This document shows, one piece after another, positions 14,753 through 23,069 of a stretch of DNA of 43,828 nt; the stretch's first letter is position 1, and the number at the start of each line of letters is the position of its first letter. The stretch is from Kiritimatiellia bacterium. GTDB taxonomy: Bacteria > Verrucomicrobiota > Kiritimatiellia > JAAZAB01. The notes under the pieces were generated by a model. It saw only the letters and a program-made list of their open reading frames with translations. It had not been told where the DNA came from and did no database searches. The stretch covers positions 1-43,828 of the forward strand of contig JAQUQV010000015.1 of the NCBI GenBank assembly GCA_028715905.1. The letters run 5' to 3'. Position numbers and translations under genes: made by a program.

Positions 14753-15718
14753 ATGAAATATCAACTCGCCATTCTCTGCGCGGGACAGGGCGCCCAGACC
14801 GTCGGCATGGGGCGCGAACTCGCCGCTTCTTTTCCCGGATGCCGCGCCCTCTTTGCAAAGGCCGATGAAATCCTCGGGTATGAACTGCAAAAGATAATTT
14901 TTGAGGGGCCGGAAAACGAGCTGGTGAAATCAAATCACTGTCAGCCGGCCATTTTCACCGTTACGATCGCCTGCTTCCAGGCTTTGCAGTTTGAAATATC
15001 AAATCTTTCATTTCAGGCGGCGGCGGGTTTAAGTCTCGGGGAATGGTCGGCGCTGTGTCTGGCCGGCGCAATATCCTTTGAGGACGGCCTGCGCGCGCTG
15101 GAAGCGCGCGGCCGTTACATGCAGGAGGCCTGCGAAGAGCAGGAAGGCGCCATGTTGAGCGTGATCGGCCTGAAGCATGAAACGCTTTTGAAAGCCGCGG
15201 CGGACAGCGGGGTTGAAATTGCCAATTATAATTCGTCCGAGCAGACCGTCCTTTCCGGCCGAAGACCGAATATAGCGGAAGCCGAAAAAATGATGGGGGC
15301 GGCGGGGGCCAGGCGCGTCATGTTATTGAACGTGGCCGGGGCTTACCATTCGTCCCTGATGAAATCGGCCGCCGAAAAAATGCGCGTGTTTTTGGAAAAG
15401 GTTCGGATTAATCCCCCGAAATGCACGGTGATGTCCAACGTGAGCGGCCGCGCCCACGGTTCGCCGGAGGAAATAAAACGCGCCATGGTCGCGCAGATAA
15501 TTTCCCCCGTGAAATGGATTGACTGCATTCGGGAAATGGAAAAAGCGGGCGTTAATTGCTATGTTGAATGCGGTCCTGGCCGCGTTCTTTCCGGGCTTGT
15601 CAAACGCATCCAGCCGCCGGCCCGGCTCGGCAACGTCCAGGACAACCGGTCGCTTCAGGCGGCTCGGGAATTGCTCGGATCAAATTCCGGAGGCGATGAA
15701 ATATCATGCAAAACTTGA
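14753..15718 (+). CDS. fabD: Malonyl-CoA:ACP transacylase
   Basis: Loads malonyl onto ACP for fatty-acid elongation. The 321 residues start LAILCAGQGAQTVGMGREL. The nucleophile is Ser94 in GLSLGEW (a Leu replaces the more common His before Ser), and the catalytic His199 is in AGAYHSSLM. VECGPGRVLSGLVKRI lies near the C terminus. No obvious Shine-Dalgarno precedes the ATG at 14753. The 3' end overlaps pdxJ by 13 bp. Confidence 0.95.
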   Translation: MKYQLAILCAGQGAQTVGMGRELAASFPGCRALFAKADEILGYELQKIIFEGPENELVKSNHCQPAIFTVTIACFQALQFEISNLSFQAAAGLSLGEWSALCLAGAISFEDGLRALEARGRYMQEACEEQEGAMLSVIGLKHETLLKAAADSGVEIANYNSSEQTVLSGRRPNIAEAEKMMGAAGARRVMLLNVAGAYHSSLMKSAAEKMRVFLEKVRINPPKCTVMSNVSGRAHGSPEEIKRAMVAQIISPVKWIDCIREMEKAGVNCYVECGPGRVLSGLVKRIQPPARLGNVQDNRSLQAARELLGSNSGGDEISCKT

Positions 15719-16437
15719 AACTTGGCGTGAATATTGATCATGTGGCCACCCTGCGCCAGGCGCGCGGGGTAAATTACCCGAGCGTAACTGACGCGGCCCG
15801 GATATGCGTGGCGGCCGGGGCTTACGGCATCACCATTCATCTGCGCGAGGACCGCCGGCATATTCAGGATCATGACCTGTTTGCCCTGCGCCGTTTGCTG
15901 AAAAAGGCCGCGCTCAACCTTGAAATGGCCAATGCGCCGGAAATCGCGGACATTGCCTTGAAGGCAAAACCGGATGAGGTCTGTATCGTGCCCGAAAAAC
16001 GCCGGGAATTGACCACAGAAGGCGGACTTGACGCCGCCGGCCAGCAAAGAAGTCTGAAGGCAACCTGCCGGCGGTTGTCCGCGGCCGGAATCATGGTAAG
16101 TCTTTTTGTTGATCCGGAGAAAAAACAACTGGATGCGGCCGCCGCCATCGGCGCGCCCTGCGTGGAACTGCATACGGGCGCCTTCTGTAATGCCCGCGGC
16201 GCCGGCGCCCGAAAAGAACAGAAACGCCTTATTGAAGGCGCGCGTTATGCGCATGCCGTCGGCTTGAAAGTCAATGCCGGACACGGGATCACCCTCGGCA
16301 ATATCAAAAGCATACTGAAAATGCCTTTTCTGGACACATTGAATATCGGCCACAGCATCGTGGCGCGCGCCGTGTTTGTCGGCCTGCAGGCCGCCGTCCG
16401 CGAAATGCTTGAGAAAATGGCAAAATATCGCGGCTGA
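15706..16437 (+). CDS. pdxJ: Pyridoxine 5'-phosphate synthase
   Basis: Condenses 1-deoxyxylulose-5-phosphate with 3-amino-2-oxopropyl phosphate to form pyridoxine 5'-phosphate. The 243 residues have the family hallmarks: LGVNIDHVATLRQARG at the N terminus, GITIHLREDRRHIQD, EVCIVPEKRRELTTEGGLD, and VNAGHGITLGNI. PdxA, which makes the substrate of this step, is encoded at 35639. It is co-transcribed with fabD and probably acpS; a PdxJ-AcpS pairing is common. Confidence 0.97.
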   Translation: MQNLKLGVNIDHVATLRQARGVNYPSVTDAARICVAAGAYGITIHLREDRRHIQDHDLFALRRLLKKAALNLEMANAPEIADIALKAKPDEVCIVPEKRRELTTEGGLDAAGQQRSLKATCRRLSAAGIMVSLFVDPEKKQLDAAAAIGAPCVELHTGAFCNARGAGARKEQKRLIEGARYAHAVGLKVNAGHGITLGNIKSILKMPFLDTLNIGHSIVARAVFVGLQAAVREMLEKMAKYRG

Positions 16438-16509
16438 ACGGAATTTTGGTAAAAGGGCGGGGTTCTGGCAAAGCCCTCCGGTGATGACGGACGGAGAGCC
16501 CGCTTACGA

Positions 16510-16524
16510 TATACAGCCTGTATA
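16510..16524. promoter_or_regulatory. 15-bp palindrome at the acpS ribosome-binding position
   Basis: TATACAG (16510..16516) and CTGTATA (16518..16524) are perfect reverse complements around one base and end three bases before the acpS ATG, where a Shine-Dalgarno would lie. It may be an operator or a translation-masking hairpin; no regulator is identified. Confidence 0.4.
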
Positions 16525-16527
16525 CAA

Positions 16528-16938
16528 ATGAAACGCGGGACAAAAACGAACAATTTCAACGGCCCTGTCGCCGGCATGGGCATTGATATCGTGGATATTC
16601 CCCGTTTCCGCAAAATCCTTGCCAGCCGCGGTAAAAGGTTTATTGACCGTATTTTCCTGCCGGGCGAGAAAAAATACTGCCGCGCAAAAGCAAGACCCTG
16701 GATTCATTACGCCGGCCGTTTTGCCGCCAAGGAAGCCGTTGCCAAAGCCTTCGGCACCGGCATCGGCGGAAAAATATCCTGGCGGGATATTGAAATCATA
16801 TCCGCGGATTTAAAAGCTCCCGTTGTGAAGCTGAGCCTCCGGGCCCAAAAACTGGCCCGACAGCGGCGCATCCGCCGGGTTTTCATCAGCATTTCCCACA
16901 CCCGCGCTTACACAACCGCCGCGGCCCTGTTGGCATAA
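16528..16938 (+). CDS. acpS: Holo-[acyl-carrier-protein] synthase
   Basis: Transfers 4'-phosphopantetheine from CoA to apo-ACP. The 136 residues contain GMGIDIVDIPRFRKIL with the metal-binding Asp, FAAKEAVAKAFGTGIGGKIS with the catalytic Glu/Lys, and ISHTRAYTTAAAL at the C terminus. The conserved VxGMGID strand begins about residue 14, so the 13-residue leader (MKRGTKTNNFNGP) is an extension, but no start inside the core would keep the strand. Convergent with ppdK. Confidence 0.93.
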   Translation: MKRGTKTNNFNGPVAGMGIDIVDIPRFRKILASRGKRFIDRIFLPGEKKYCRAKARPWIHYAGRFAAKEAVAKAFGTGIGGKISWRDIEIISADLKAPVVKLSLRAQKLARQRRIRRVFISISHTRAYTTAAALLA

Positions 16939-16977
16939 TCCGCCGGACGGCCAAAACGGGTAAAGAACCCTCTTCTG

Positions 16978-17004
16978 CCGCCGGGCCGTAAAAAAATACG
17001 GCGG
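16978..17004. terminator. Possible bidirectional terminator between acpS and ppdK
   Basis: CCGCCG (16978..16983) pairs with CGGCGG (16999..17004), with an inner alternative CCGTA/TACGG around AAAAA. It is followed by a short T-containing stretch. The position between converging genes supports termination; the fold is not ideal. Confidence 0.4.
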
Positions 17005-17012
17005 TTTCGGAA

Positions 17013-19781
17013 TTATTTGCTTTTCCCTTTTTTACCGGCGCTGATGGCGGCCTGGGCCGCCGCCAGGCGGGCGATCGGCACGCGGAACGGACTGCAACTT
17101 ACGTAATTCAACCCGGTTTTGAAGCAGAATTCAACCGAAGCCGGGTCGCCGCCCTGCTCGCCGCAGATTCCGATTTTAAGGTCATTGCGAACGGCGCGCC
17201 CTTTCTTCACCGCCATTTCAATCAGCTGGCCGACGCCTTCCTGATCAATGGTTTGGAACGGGTCGGCGGCGATGATTTTTTTGTCAAGGTAGTCCTGCAT
17301 GAACGCGCCGGTATCGTCGCGGCTGAAGCCGAATCCCATCTGGGACAGATCGTTTGTGCCGAACGAGAAGAATCCCGCCTCCGCCGCCATTTTATCGGCG
17401 GTCAGGCAGGCGCGCGGGATTTCAATCATCGTGCCGTACAAATGCGGAATGGAGCGCATGTTCATTTTGCCGAGCGTTTCATCATAAACCCGGCAGGCAA
17501 TCGCTTTCTGATCCTTTAATTCGTTCGCGTCGCAAGTTACCGGAATCATGATTTCGGGTTGGCATTTCTTGCCGGCTTTGATGATCTCGGCCGCGGCCTC
17601 AAAAATGGCGCGCAACTGCATCTCGGCGATTTCCGGATAGGTAATGCCGAGGCGGACGCCGCGGTGGCCCATCATCGGGTTGGATTCGGAAAGCAGCTCG
17701 CCCCGTTTGCGCACGTCGGCGGCCGAGATGCCGAGGCTCTGCGCCAGATCCTTCTGCTTTTCCGCATCCTGCGGAACGAATTCATGCAGGGGCGGGTCCA
17801 GCAGGCGGATCGTAACCGGCAAACCTTCCATCGCCTCCAGGGTGGCCTTGATGGAAGCCTTCACAAACGGGAACAATTCATCCAAAGCCTTGCGGCGCTC
17901 TTCCGTGGTCCGGCTGAGGATCATTTTGCGCAGGATGAAGAGCGGCTGGTCGCTGCCCTTGCCGTAAAACATGTGTTCGGTGCGGAAGAGCCCGATGCCC
18001 TCGGCGCCGAAGTCGCGCGCGTTTTTCGCGTCGGCGGGCGTGTCGGCATTGGCGCGGACGCCGAGGCGGCGGTATTTGTCAACGATCGCCATGAATTTTT
18101 TGAAGCGCGGATTCTCGCTGGCGCTGATCATCGGCAGTTCGCCTTCGTAAACATAACCTTTCGTGCCATTCAGCGTAACGCGTTCGCCCTCGTTGAAATC
18201 CCGGCCGTTGATCGTCATTTTCTTGTAAACGGCGTCAACGTGAATACTGCCGGCGCCGACGATGCAGCATTTACCCCAGCCGCGCGCCACGAGGGCGGCG
18301 TGACTGGTCATGCCGCCGCGGGCGGTCAGAATGCCTTCGGCGGCGCGCATGCCTTCAATATCCTCGGGGTTGGTTTCCTCGCGCACGAGAATGACTTTCT
18401 TGCCGTTTTTGGCCCATTCCACCGCGGCTGCGGCTGAAAACACGATTTGTCCGCCGGCGCCGCCCGGTCCGGCCGGCAAGCCTTTGGCAAGAATATGGGT
18501 ATGTTTTTCCGCGGCCGGATCAACGATCGGGTGCAGGAGTTCGTCCAGTTGCGCCGGCGTGAGGCGCATGACCGCCTCCGTTTCGCGGATAAGTTTTTCC
18601 GCAACCATGTCCATGGCCATGTTAAGGGCGGCGGTGCCGGTGCGTTTGCCCACGCGGCATTGCAGCATGTAAAGCTTGCCTTCCTGAATGGTAAACTCAA
18701 TGTCCTGCATGTCCTTGTAGTGCTTTTCCAGTTTTTTCTGGATCTTATCCAGTTCGGTGTAGACGGACGGCATGCCCTTTTCAAGGGAAAGGAGCGCGGC
18801 GTTGTGCTCCGACTTGGTCGCCTCGTTCAGCGGGTTGGGCGTGCGGATGCCGGCCACAACGTCCTCGCCCTGGGCGTTGGAGAGCCATTCGCCGTAAAAT
18901 TTATGCTCGCCGGTGGCGGGGTTGCGGCTGAAGGCGACGCCGGTGGCCGAAGATTCGCCCATGTTGCCGAAAACCATTGACTGGACGTTGACCGCGGTGC
19001 CCCAGTCGTCGGGAATGCCTTCTATTTTCCGGTAGGCGATGGCGCGTTTGCCGTTCCAGCTTTTAAAGACCGCGCCGATGCCGCCCCAGAGTTGGGCCAT
19101 GGGGGCGTCGGGAAATTCACGGCCGAGCACGACGCGCACGCGCGTTTTGAAATCTTCGCAGAGTTTCTTGAGGTCTTCGGCGGACAAGTCGGTGTCTTTC
19201 TGGTACCCCTTGTGTTTTTTCATTTCCTGCAGGAGTCTGTCCAGTTGGACGCGGATCCCCTTGCCTTCCTCCGGCTCAATGCCCTCGGCTTTTTCCATGA
19301 CCACGTCGGAATACATCATGATGAGGCGGCGGTAGGAATCATAAACGAATCTTTCGTTGCGGGTCTTGGCAATCAGGCCGGGAATAGTGGCCGTGCAGAG
19401 TCCGACGTTCAGGACGGTTTCCATCATGCCGGGCATTGATTTCCTGGCGCCCGAGCGGCAGGAAACCAGAAGCGGATTTTTGGGGTCGCCGAAAATCATC
19501 CCCATTTGTTTTTCGGTTTTAGCCAGGGCCGCTTCAACCTGCGCTTTCAGCGCGGCGGGAAAACCCATTCTGTTCCTGAAATAATCAACGCAGCACTCGG
19601 TGGTGATGGTGAACCCGGCCGGCACGGGCAACCCCAGCCGGCACATCTCCGCCAGATTGGCGCCCTTGCCGCCGAGGAGGTTTTTCATGTCAGCCCTGCC
19701 CTCCGTGCATTTGCCGCTCCCAAAGAGGTAGACGTATTTTTTGTTTTTACCGCGCGCCGCCATTTTCTTTTTTGATGCCAT
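17013..19781 (-). CDS. ppdK: Pyruvate, phosphate dikinase
   Basis: Interconverts pyruvate + ATP + Pi and PEP + AMP + PPi. The 922 residues are full length for the PPi-dependent enzyme. They run from the N-terminal nucleotide-binding domain (LLGGKGANLAEMCRLGLPVP, VSCRSGARKSMPGMMETVLN), through the phosphohistidine domain (LTARGGMTSHAALVARGWGK, His about 494), to the PEP/pyruvate TIM barrel (LFRTEHMFYG, SFGTNDLSQMGFGFSRDD, GICGEQGGDPASVEF). The lysine-rich N terminus and C terminus are slight extensions. Shine-Dalgarno AAGGAG lies 8 bases before the ATG, and a perfect GC hairpin lies in the 5' leader. It stands alone between convergent acpS and a divergent cluster. Confidence 0.97.
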   Translation of the reverse strand: MASKKKMAARGKNKKYVYLFGSGKCTEGRADMKNLLGGKGANLAEMCRLGLPVPAGFTITTECCVDYFRNRMGFPAALKAQVEAALAKTEKQMGMIFGDPKNPLLVSCRSGARKSMPGMMETVLNVGLCTATIPGLIAKTRNERFVYDSYRRLIMMYSDVVMEKAEGIEPEEGKGIRVQLDRLLQEMKKHKGYQKDTDLSAEDLKKLCEDFKTRVRVVLGREFPDAPMAQLWGGIGAVFKSWNGKRAIAYRKIEGIPDDWGTAVNVQSMVFGNMGESSATGVAFSRNPATGEHKFYGEWLSNAQGEDVVAGIRTPNPLNEATKSEHNAALLSLEKGMPSVYTELDKIQKKLEKHYKDMQDIEFTIQEGKLYMLQCRVGKRTGTAALNMAMDMVAEKLIRETEAVMRLTPAQLDELLHPIVDPAAEKHTHILAKGLPAGPGGAGGQIVFSAAAAVEWAKNGKKVILVREETNPEDIEGMRAAEGILTARGGMTSHAALVARGWGKCCIVGAGSIHVDAVYKKMTINGRDFNEGERVTLNGTKGYVYEGELPMISASENPRFKKFMAIVDKYRRLGVRANADTPADAKNARDFGAEGIGLFRTEHMFYGKGSDQPLFILRKMILSRTTEERRKALDELFPFVKASIKATLEAMEGLPVTIRLLDPPLHEFVPQDAEKQKDLAQSLGISAADVRKRGELLSESNPMMGHRGVRLGITYPEIAEMQLRAIFEAAAEIIKAGKKCQPEIMIPVTCDANELKDQKAIACRVYDETLGKMNMRSIPHLYGTMIEIPRACLTADKMAAEAGFFSFGTNDLSQMGFGFSRDDTGAFMQDYLDKKIIAADPFQTIDQEGVGQLIEMAVKKGRAVRNDLKIGICGEQGGDPASVEFCFKTGLNYVSCSPFRVPIARLAAAQAAISAGKKGKSK

Positions 19782-19800
19782 CTTAATGCTCCTTTTTCCT

Positions 19801-19822
19801 CCGCGGGCGGATTTGCCCGCGG
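19801..19822 (-). promoter_or_regulatory. Perfect 8-bp GC hairpin in the ppdK 5' leader
   Basis: CCGCGGGC (19801..19808) and GCCCGCGG (19815..19822) are perfect complements around 6 bases, about 20 bases upstream of the ppdK start and close to its Shine-Dalgarno. It could affect mRNA stability or translation, or be a dispersed palindrome. Confidence 0.45.
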
Positions 19823-20054
19823 CATGAAACCAATGAATTAACGTGAGAAAAACCGTTGCAGATTAACACAATGCCGGAAAATGTCAACGGAAGAAACTGA
19901 AGAAAAGACATGAAAACTTCGTCTTGTCCCGCATTACGGAAAATCACGGAAACAAACCGCTTGACAAGGGAGGAGAATTTGGTAAAAGTTTCCTAAAGTC
20001 AACGGCGTGTAGCCGCGTTGCGTCCTACGTTGCTCACGCGGGGTTAACCACGTT

Positions 20055-20091
20055 AGTTTTTGAAATAGCCAAATGGGTTATTTCAAAAACT
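20055..20091. repeat. Long perfect hairpin (13-bp stem)
   Basis: AGTTTTTGAAATA (20055..20067) and TATTTCAAAAACT (20079..20091) are exact complements around 11 bases, and GCC/GGT inside can add three more pairs with one G-U. It lies 53 bases before the GTG of the small exported protein. It may be a transcription terminator read in either direction or part of a dispersed element; there is an A/T tract within the stem rather than after it. Confidence 0.6.
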
Positions 20092-20143
20092 TCACGGGTA
20101 TTATACCGCAGGATTGCAAGCCGTTTCCGCGCGGAGAGCGGGC

Positions 20144-20458
20144 GTGAAAAGCAAAAAACATATAAAACATGGAAGAAGCAAAGCGCTCAGTGCGGCGTTA
20201 ATTGCGACATTTTGCGCCGGAACTCTGCTGGCCGGCGACGGAACCGGGGAAAAAGGTTTTGTGCCCCCGCCGCGCGACCGTAAAGCGCCGCCGGCCCCGC
20301 CCAGAACAACTTCCTCTTCTGAAACACTGCTCGCGTGCTGTTGCTGCCCGGTAACCCCGATGGCGCGCACGGAGGCCAAGAAACCGCCGACCCCGCCGGT
20401 TCTGGTGACAAAGATCATGGATGAACGCGTGCCCGGAGCAGGCGGCGGCAACAAGTAA
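20144..20458 (+). CDS. Small exported proline- and cysteine-rich protein
   Basis: A 104-residue protein from a GTG at 20144 with GGAG seven bases upstream. The basic N terminus and hydrophobic run (SKALSAALIATFCAGTLLAG) look like a signal peptide. The mature part is Pro-rich (KGFVPPPRDRKAPPAPPRTT) with four consecutive cysteines (LLACCCCPV) and a second Pro stretch (KKPPTPPVLV). No family is recognised. A cell-envelope or metal-binding role is possible but only inferred. It precedes the 834-residue exported protein gene by about 106 bases and is probably co-transcribed. Confidence 0.5.
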   Translation: MKSKKHIKHGRSKALSAALIATFCAGTLLAGDGTGEKGFVPPPRDRKAPPAPPRTTSSSETLLACCCCPVTPMARTEAKKPPTPPVLVTKIMDERVPGAGGGNK

Positions 20459-20564
20459 TCCCTTCCGGCCGGCGGCCCTGGCGCCGGCGGCCCGGCAATC
20501 CGGGACGGCGTGTTGTCTGCGCTTTTGCGCCGGTCGGGCGGAGAGTTCATCGCGACGGCCGAAA

Positions 20565-23069
20565 ATGAAAACTTTTATGGCAATGTTTCCCAGGGCGGCC
20601 GGACCGCAATCCGAAAAGCGCCGGCGGCGGCCCTTGGACAGCACAAAGCTCCCTGAAAAATTGTTGCATGTTTTGGCGGAACGCTTTAAGCAATCCGCGC
20701 GCCGTGTTTTCCCGGCGGTTTTTCTTTTTACCGTTTCGGCATCGTGTTTTCCGGCGCCGGCCGGCGCGGCCGACTGGCATGTAGCCGATGCCCCGCTGCG
20801 CTGCGAACTGACCCTTGCGGACCATCCCACCCATTCCAGCGCGGGCTATTTCCTCTGCCTGCCGGACGGTGGAATTCTGCCGGGACCCGCGCCGGTTTCG
20901 CGGGTCGTAACCGAGCGCGGCCGCGCGGTTGAAAGTTACCTGCTCTGGCACAATCCCAAAAGTTTCGCCGGCCTGGTGTTTGCCGATCCCGGCGCCAAGG
21001 ATGAGCGCGTGTTTATGTATTTCACGGGTAAAAAAGATTACCGGCTCTGGCAGCCGTCCGCCGGCCTGACGCCCAGTTCCATTTTGATAACCGAACCCGG
21101 CAAAAGCAAACTGGCCGATGCCCAGGCGCTCGGCGCGTTTGGACGCGTCGGGCAGAACGTGCGATTCTGGAACGCCATCGGGCCGTCGCGCGCGCCGCTG
21201 AGCATCGGGGGGGATTTATCGGGCCGGCCGCGGCCCGGAGTCTTTTATCTGCTGGCTTATCTCTCCACATGGGATCCGGGACGCACCTGGGTTGCCCCGT
21301 TCACCCTCAGCGGCGAAACCGAGGTGCGCGTCAACGGTGAAACCATTGTGCCGCGCCAGCGCATTGACAAATGGGGCGGAACGGGGCAATGGGTGGATAT
21401 CAAGGACGGTTCCCAGCGGCTGGAGGTGTTTCAGACCGCGCCCGGAGCGGGAGATTATTTCACAAAACAGACGGGCGGATTGATGTTTCTCACGTGGCGC
21501 ACGCCCAATGCCGACGCCCAGGAACTGGGCGGCATCCGCTCGGACAATGTTCCCATGGCGGGCACACCGCGGATGGAGACGCGCGTCCTGCGCGGGAATG
21601 AAATTGTCCGTTCCGGCGGGGCGGTCGTGGCGGCGGTTCGGTCGCGGGACGGCGGGCCCGTCGCCTTTATCAGCGCGGCCCCGGCCAACGTCTTCTGGTT
21701 TGACAAGGAAACGCCGTTGCTGTTGTATAAGCTGGACGCCGTGTGCGCCGGAAACTCTCCGGACACGCGTTACACCTGGCTCTTTGAGGACGGCGCGCAA
21801 ACGGAAGGCGCGAACATTCTCTGGTTGCTGCCTGGTTTGCGAGAACACAAAATAACGCTTTCCGCCGCGGCGGGCGCCAGGAAATCAAAAACGGCGCTTC
21901 CCGTCTATGCCTTTGCCCATGCCGCCACCAGCCTGAACAATCCCGAGCACCGCCAGGCCTACAGGCAGGCGATTACGCAAATGCTCCGCGCCTATGAAAA
22001 AACGCCGGAGAAAATCGCCCAATGGGACGCCGCTTACTGGAACAATCTTCTGAGAAGCCTGGAATTCGGCAGCGGCTATGCCCTCCTGCGCGAACTCTTC
22101 AGCAATTACGCCGAGGGCATGCGCGCGCGGCTGTCCGGGGAACAGGTCGTTGCCTTGCAGGAGCTGTTTCTGGACGCCGCGGCCGGCTCCGACCAGCGCG
22201 CCGCGCTGGAATGGGTTCAAAAGTTTCATGATGAAACAACGGACGATACCCGCCGGAAACAGCTCGTCATACGCCAGGCCGAAATATATGCGTATTATCG
22301 GAACGACCTGAAAACCGCGCGGAAACTGCTTGCCCCGCTGGCGCAGAGCTCCGATGCCATCGGCCAGCTGGCCCAGGTGCGCCTGGGCGACATTGCCTTC
22401 CTCGGCGGGGACATAAACCTTGCAACCCGCCGCTACGCCAATATTCAGAACCTCGCGCGCCATAAACGCGCCATGTTTGCGGGCGTCTACGACGCCCTCG
22501 CCAAGGGCGTCGCCGATAAGCCCAGGGAGACGCGTTCCGGCGGTTCCATGGCCGACAAGCTGCGCGCCGGACTGGTAAAAATCACCGATGCCGTGCAACA
22601 GCAACGGCAGAAATCCGAACCTGCCGCGCGGGCGGGCGGGGGTGAAACCAACGCCCCGCCTCCTCCTTCCGCGAGAGGCAAGATCGGCGCGCTGCTGGAT
22701 GCCTCGGCATCCGAAAACGTCCGGCGGCTGACAGAAGACGGCTACCTGCTTGAAGCGCGCCAGGCTCTCAACGCGTGGGAAATGGAACTTCCGCTGAGCA
22801 AAATCAGCGGCGATTACATCCTGCTGGAATCGCGTTTTTACCGCCAGGCGGGCGACCCGCGGCGCGCCTACGGCATGCTGCGCGCTTACTGCGACCAGGT
22901 GGACGCCTCCAGTTACCTGCCGGAGGCCGCGAAGGTTTTGCTTGAATGCATGGTGGACCTGAAAATGCCGCCCGGAGAAATCCGCGCCTACGGCAGGAAA
23001 TTATGCGACCGGCTTGAATTTCATCCGGCGGCGCGGGAGCTTAAATTCATGATGGAATACGGCGAATGA
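20565..23069 (+). CDS. Large exported protein with PKD-like and TPR-like regions
   Basis: An 834-residue protein of unknown function. After a basic N terminus of about 50 residues comes a signal-like segment (VFPAVFLFTVSASCFPAPAG ending AGA-ADW). The first 400 mature residues are beta-rich (LRCELTLADHPTHSSAGYFL, FTLSGETEVRVNGETIV). A PKD-like stretch follows (DTRYTWLFEDGAQTEGANIL then LREHKITLSAAAG), and then helical TPR-like repeats from about residue 450 to the end (RQAYRQAITQMLRAYEKTPE, AQVRLGDIAFLGGDINLATR). A Pro-rich linker (NAPPPPSARG) lies near 710. The long pre-signal region suggests that a later non-ATG start is possible. The stop overlaps the next gene by 4 bp. The layout suggests an outer-envelope binding or assembly protein. 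Confidence 0.6.
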   Translation: MKTFMAMFPRAAGPQSEKRRRRPLDSTKLPEKLLHVLAERFKQSARRVFPAVFLFTVSASCFPAPAGAADWHVADAPLRCELTLADHPTHSSAGYFLCLPDGGILPGPAPVSRVVTERGRAVESYLLWHNPKSFAGLVFADPGAKDERVFMYFTGKKDYRLWQPSAGLTPSSILITEPGKSKLADAQALGAFGRVGQNVRFWNAIGPSRAPLSIGGDLSGRPRPGVFYLLAYLSTWDPGRTWVAPFTLSGETEVRVNGETIVPRQRIDKWGGTGQWVDIKDGSQRLEVFQTAPGAGDYFTKQTGGLMFLTWRTPNADAQELGGIRSDNVPMAGTPRMETRVLRGNEIVRSGGAVVAAVRSRDGGPVAFISAAPANVFWFDKETPLLLYKLDAVCAGNSPDTRYTWLFEDGAQTEGANILWLLPGLREHKITLSAAAGARKSKTALPVYAFAHAATSLNNPEHRQAYRQAITQMLRAYEKTPEKIAQWDAAYWNNLLRSLEFGSGYALLRELFSNYAEGMRARLSGEQVVALQELFLDAAAGSDQRAALEWVQKFHDETTDDTRRKQLVIRQAEIYAYYRNDLKTARKLLAPLAQSSDAIGQLAQVRLGDIAFLGGDINLATRRYANIQNLARHKRAMFAGVYDALAKGVADKPRETRSGGSMADKLRAGLVKITDAVQQQRQKSEPAARAGGGETNAPPPPSARGKIGALLDASASENVRRLTEDGYLLEARQALNAWEMELPLSKISGDYILLESRFYRQAGDPRRAYGMLRAYCDQVDASSYLPEAAKVLLECMVDLKMPPGEIRAYGRKLCDRLEFHPAARELKFMMEYGE

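Larger units (their letters stand above)
19782..20143. other. 362-bp non-coding spacer between ppdK and the exported-protein cluster
   Basis: No convincing gene. It holds the ppdK leader hairpin (19801..19822), a possible rightward TTGACA (19963..19968) with a poor -10 (TAAAAG) 16 bases on, a CCGCGT/ACGCGG pairing around 20012..20040 and the long hairpin at 20055..20091. Several palindromes together suggest a decayed intergenic repeat array upstream of the next operon. Confidence 0.5.

Noticed and set aside
17253-18980. Long plus-strand frames within ppdK
   Set aside because: They are composition-driven shadows of a full-length pyruvate phosphate dikinase; none has a recognisable domain or Shine-Dalgarno.
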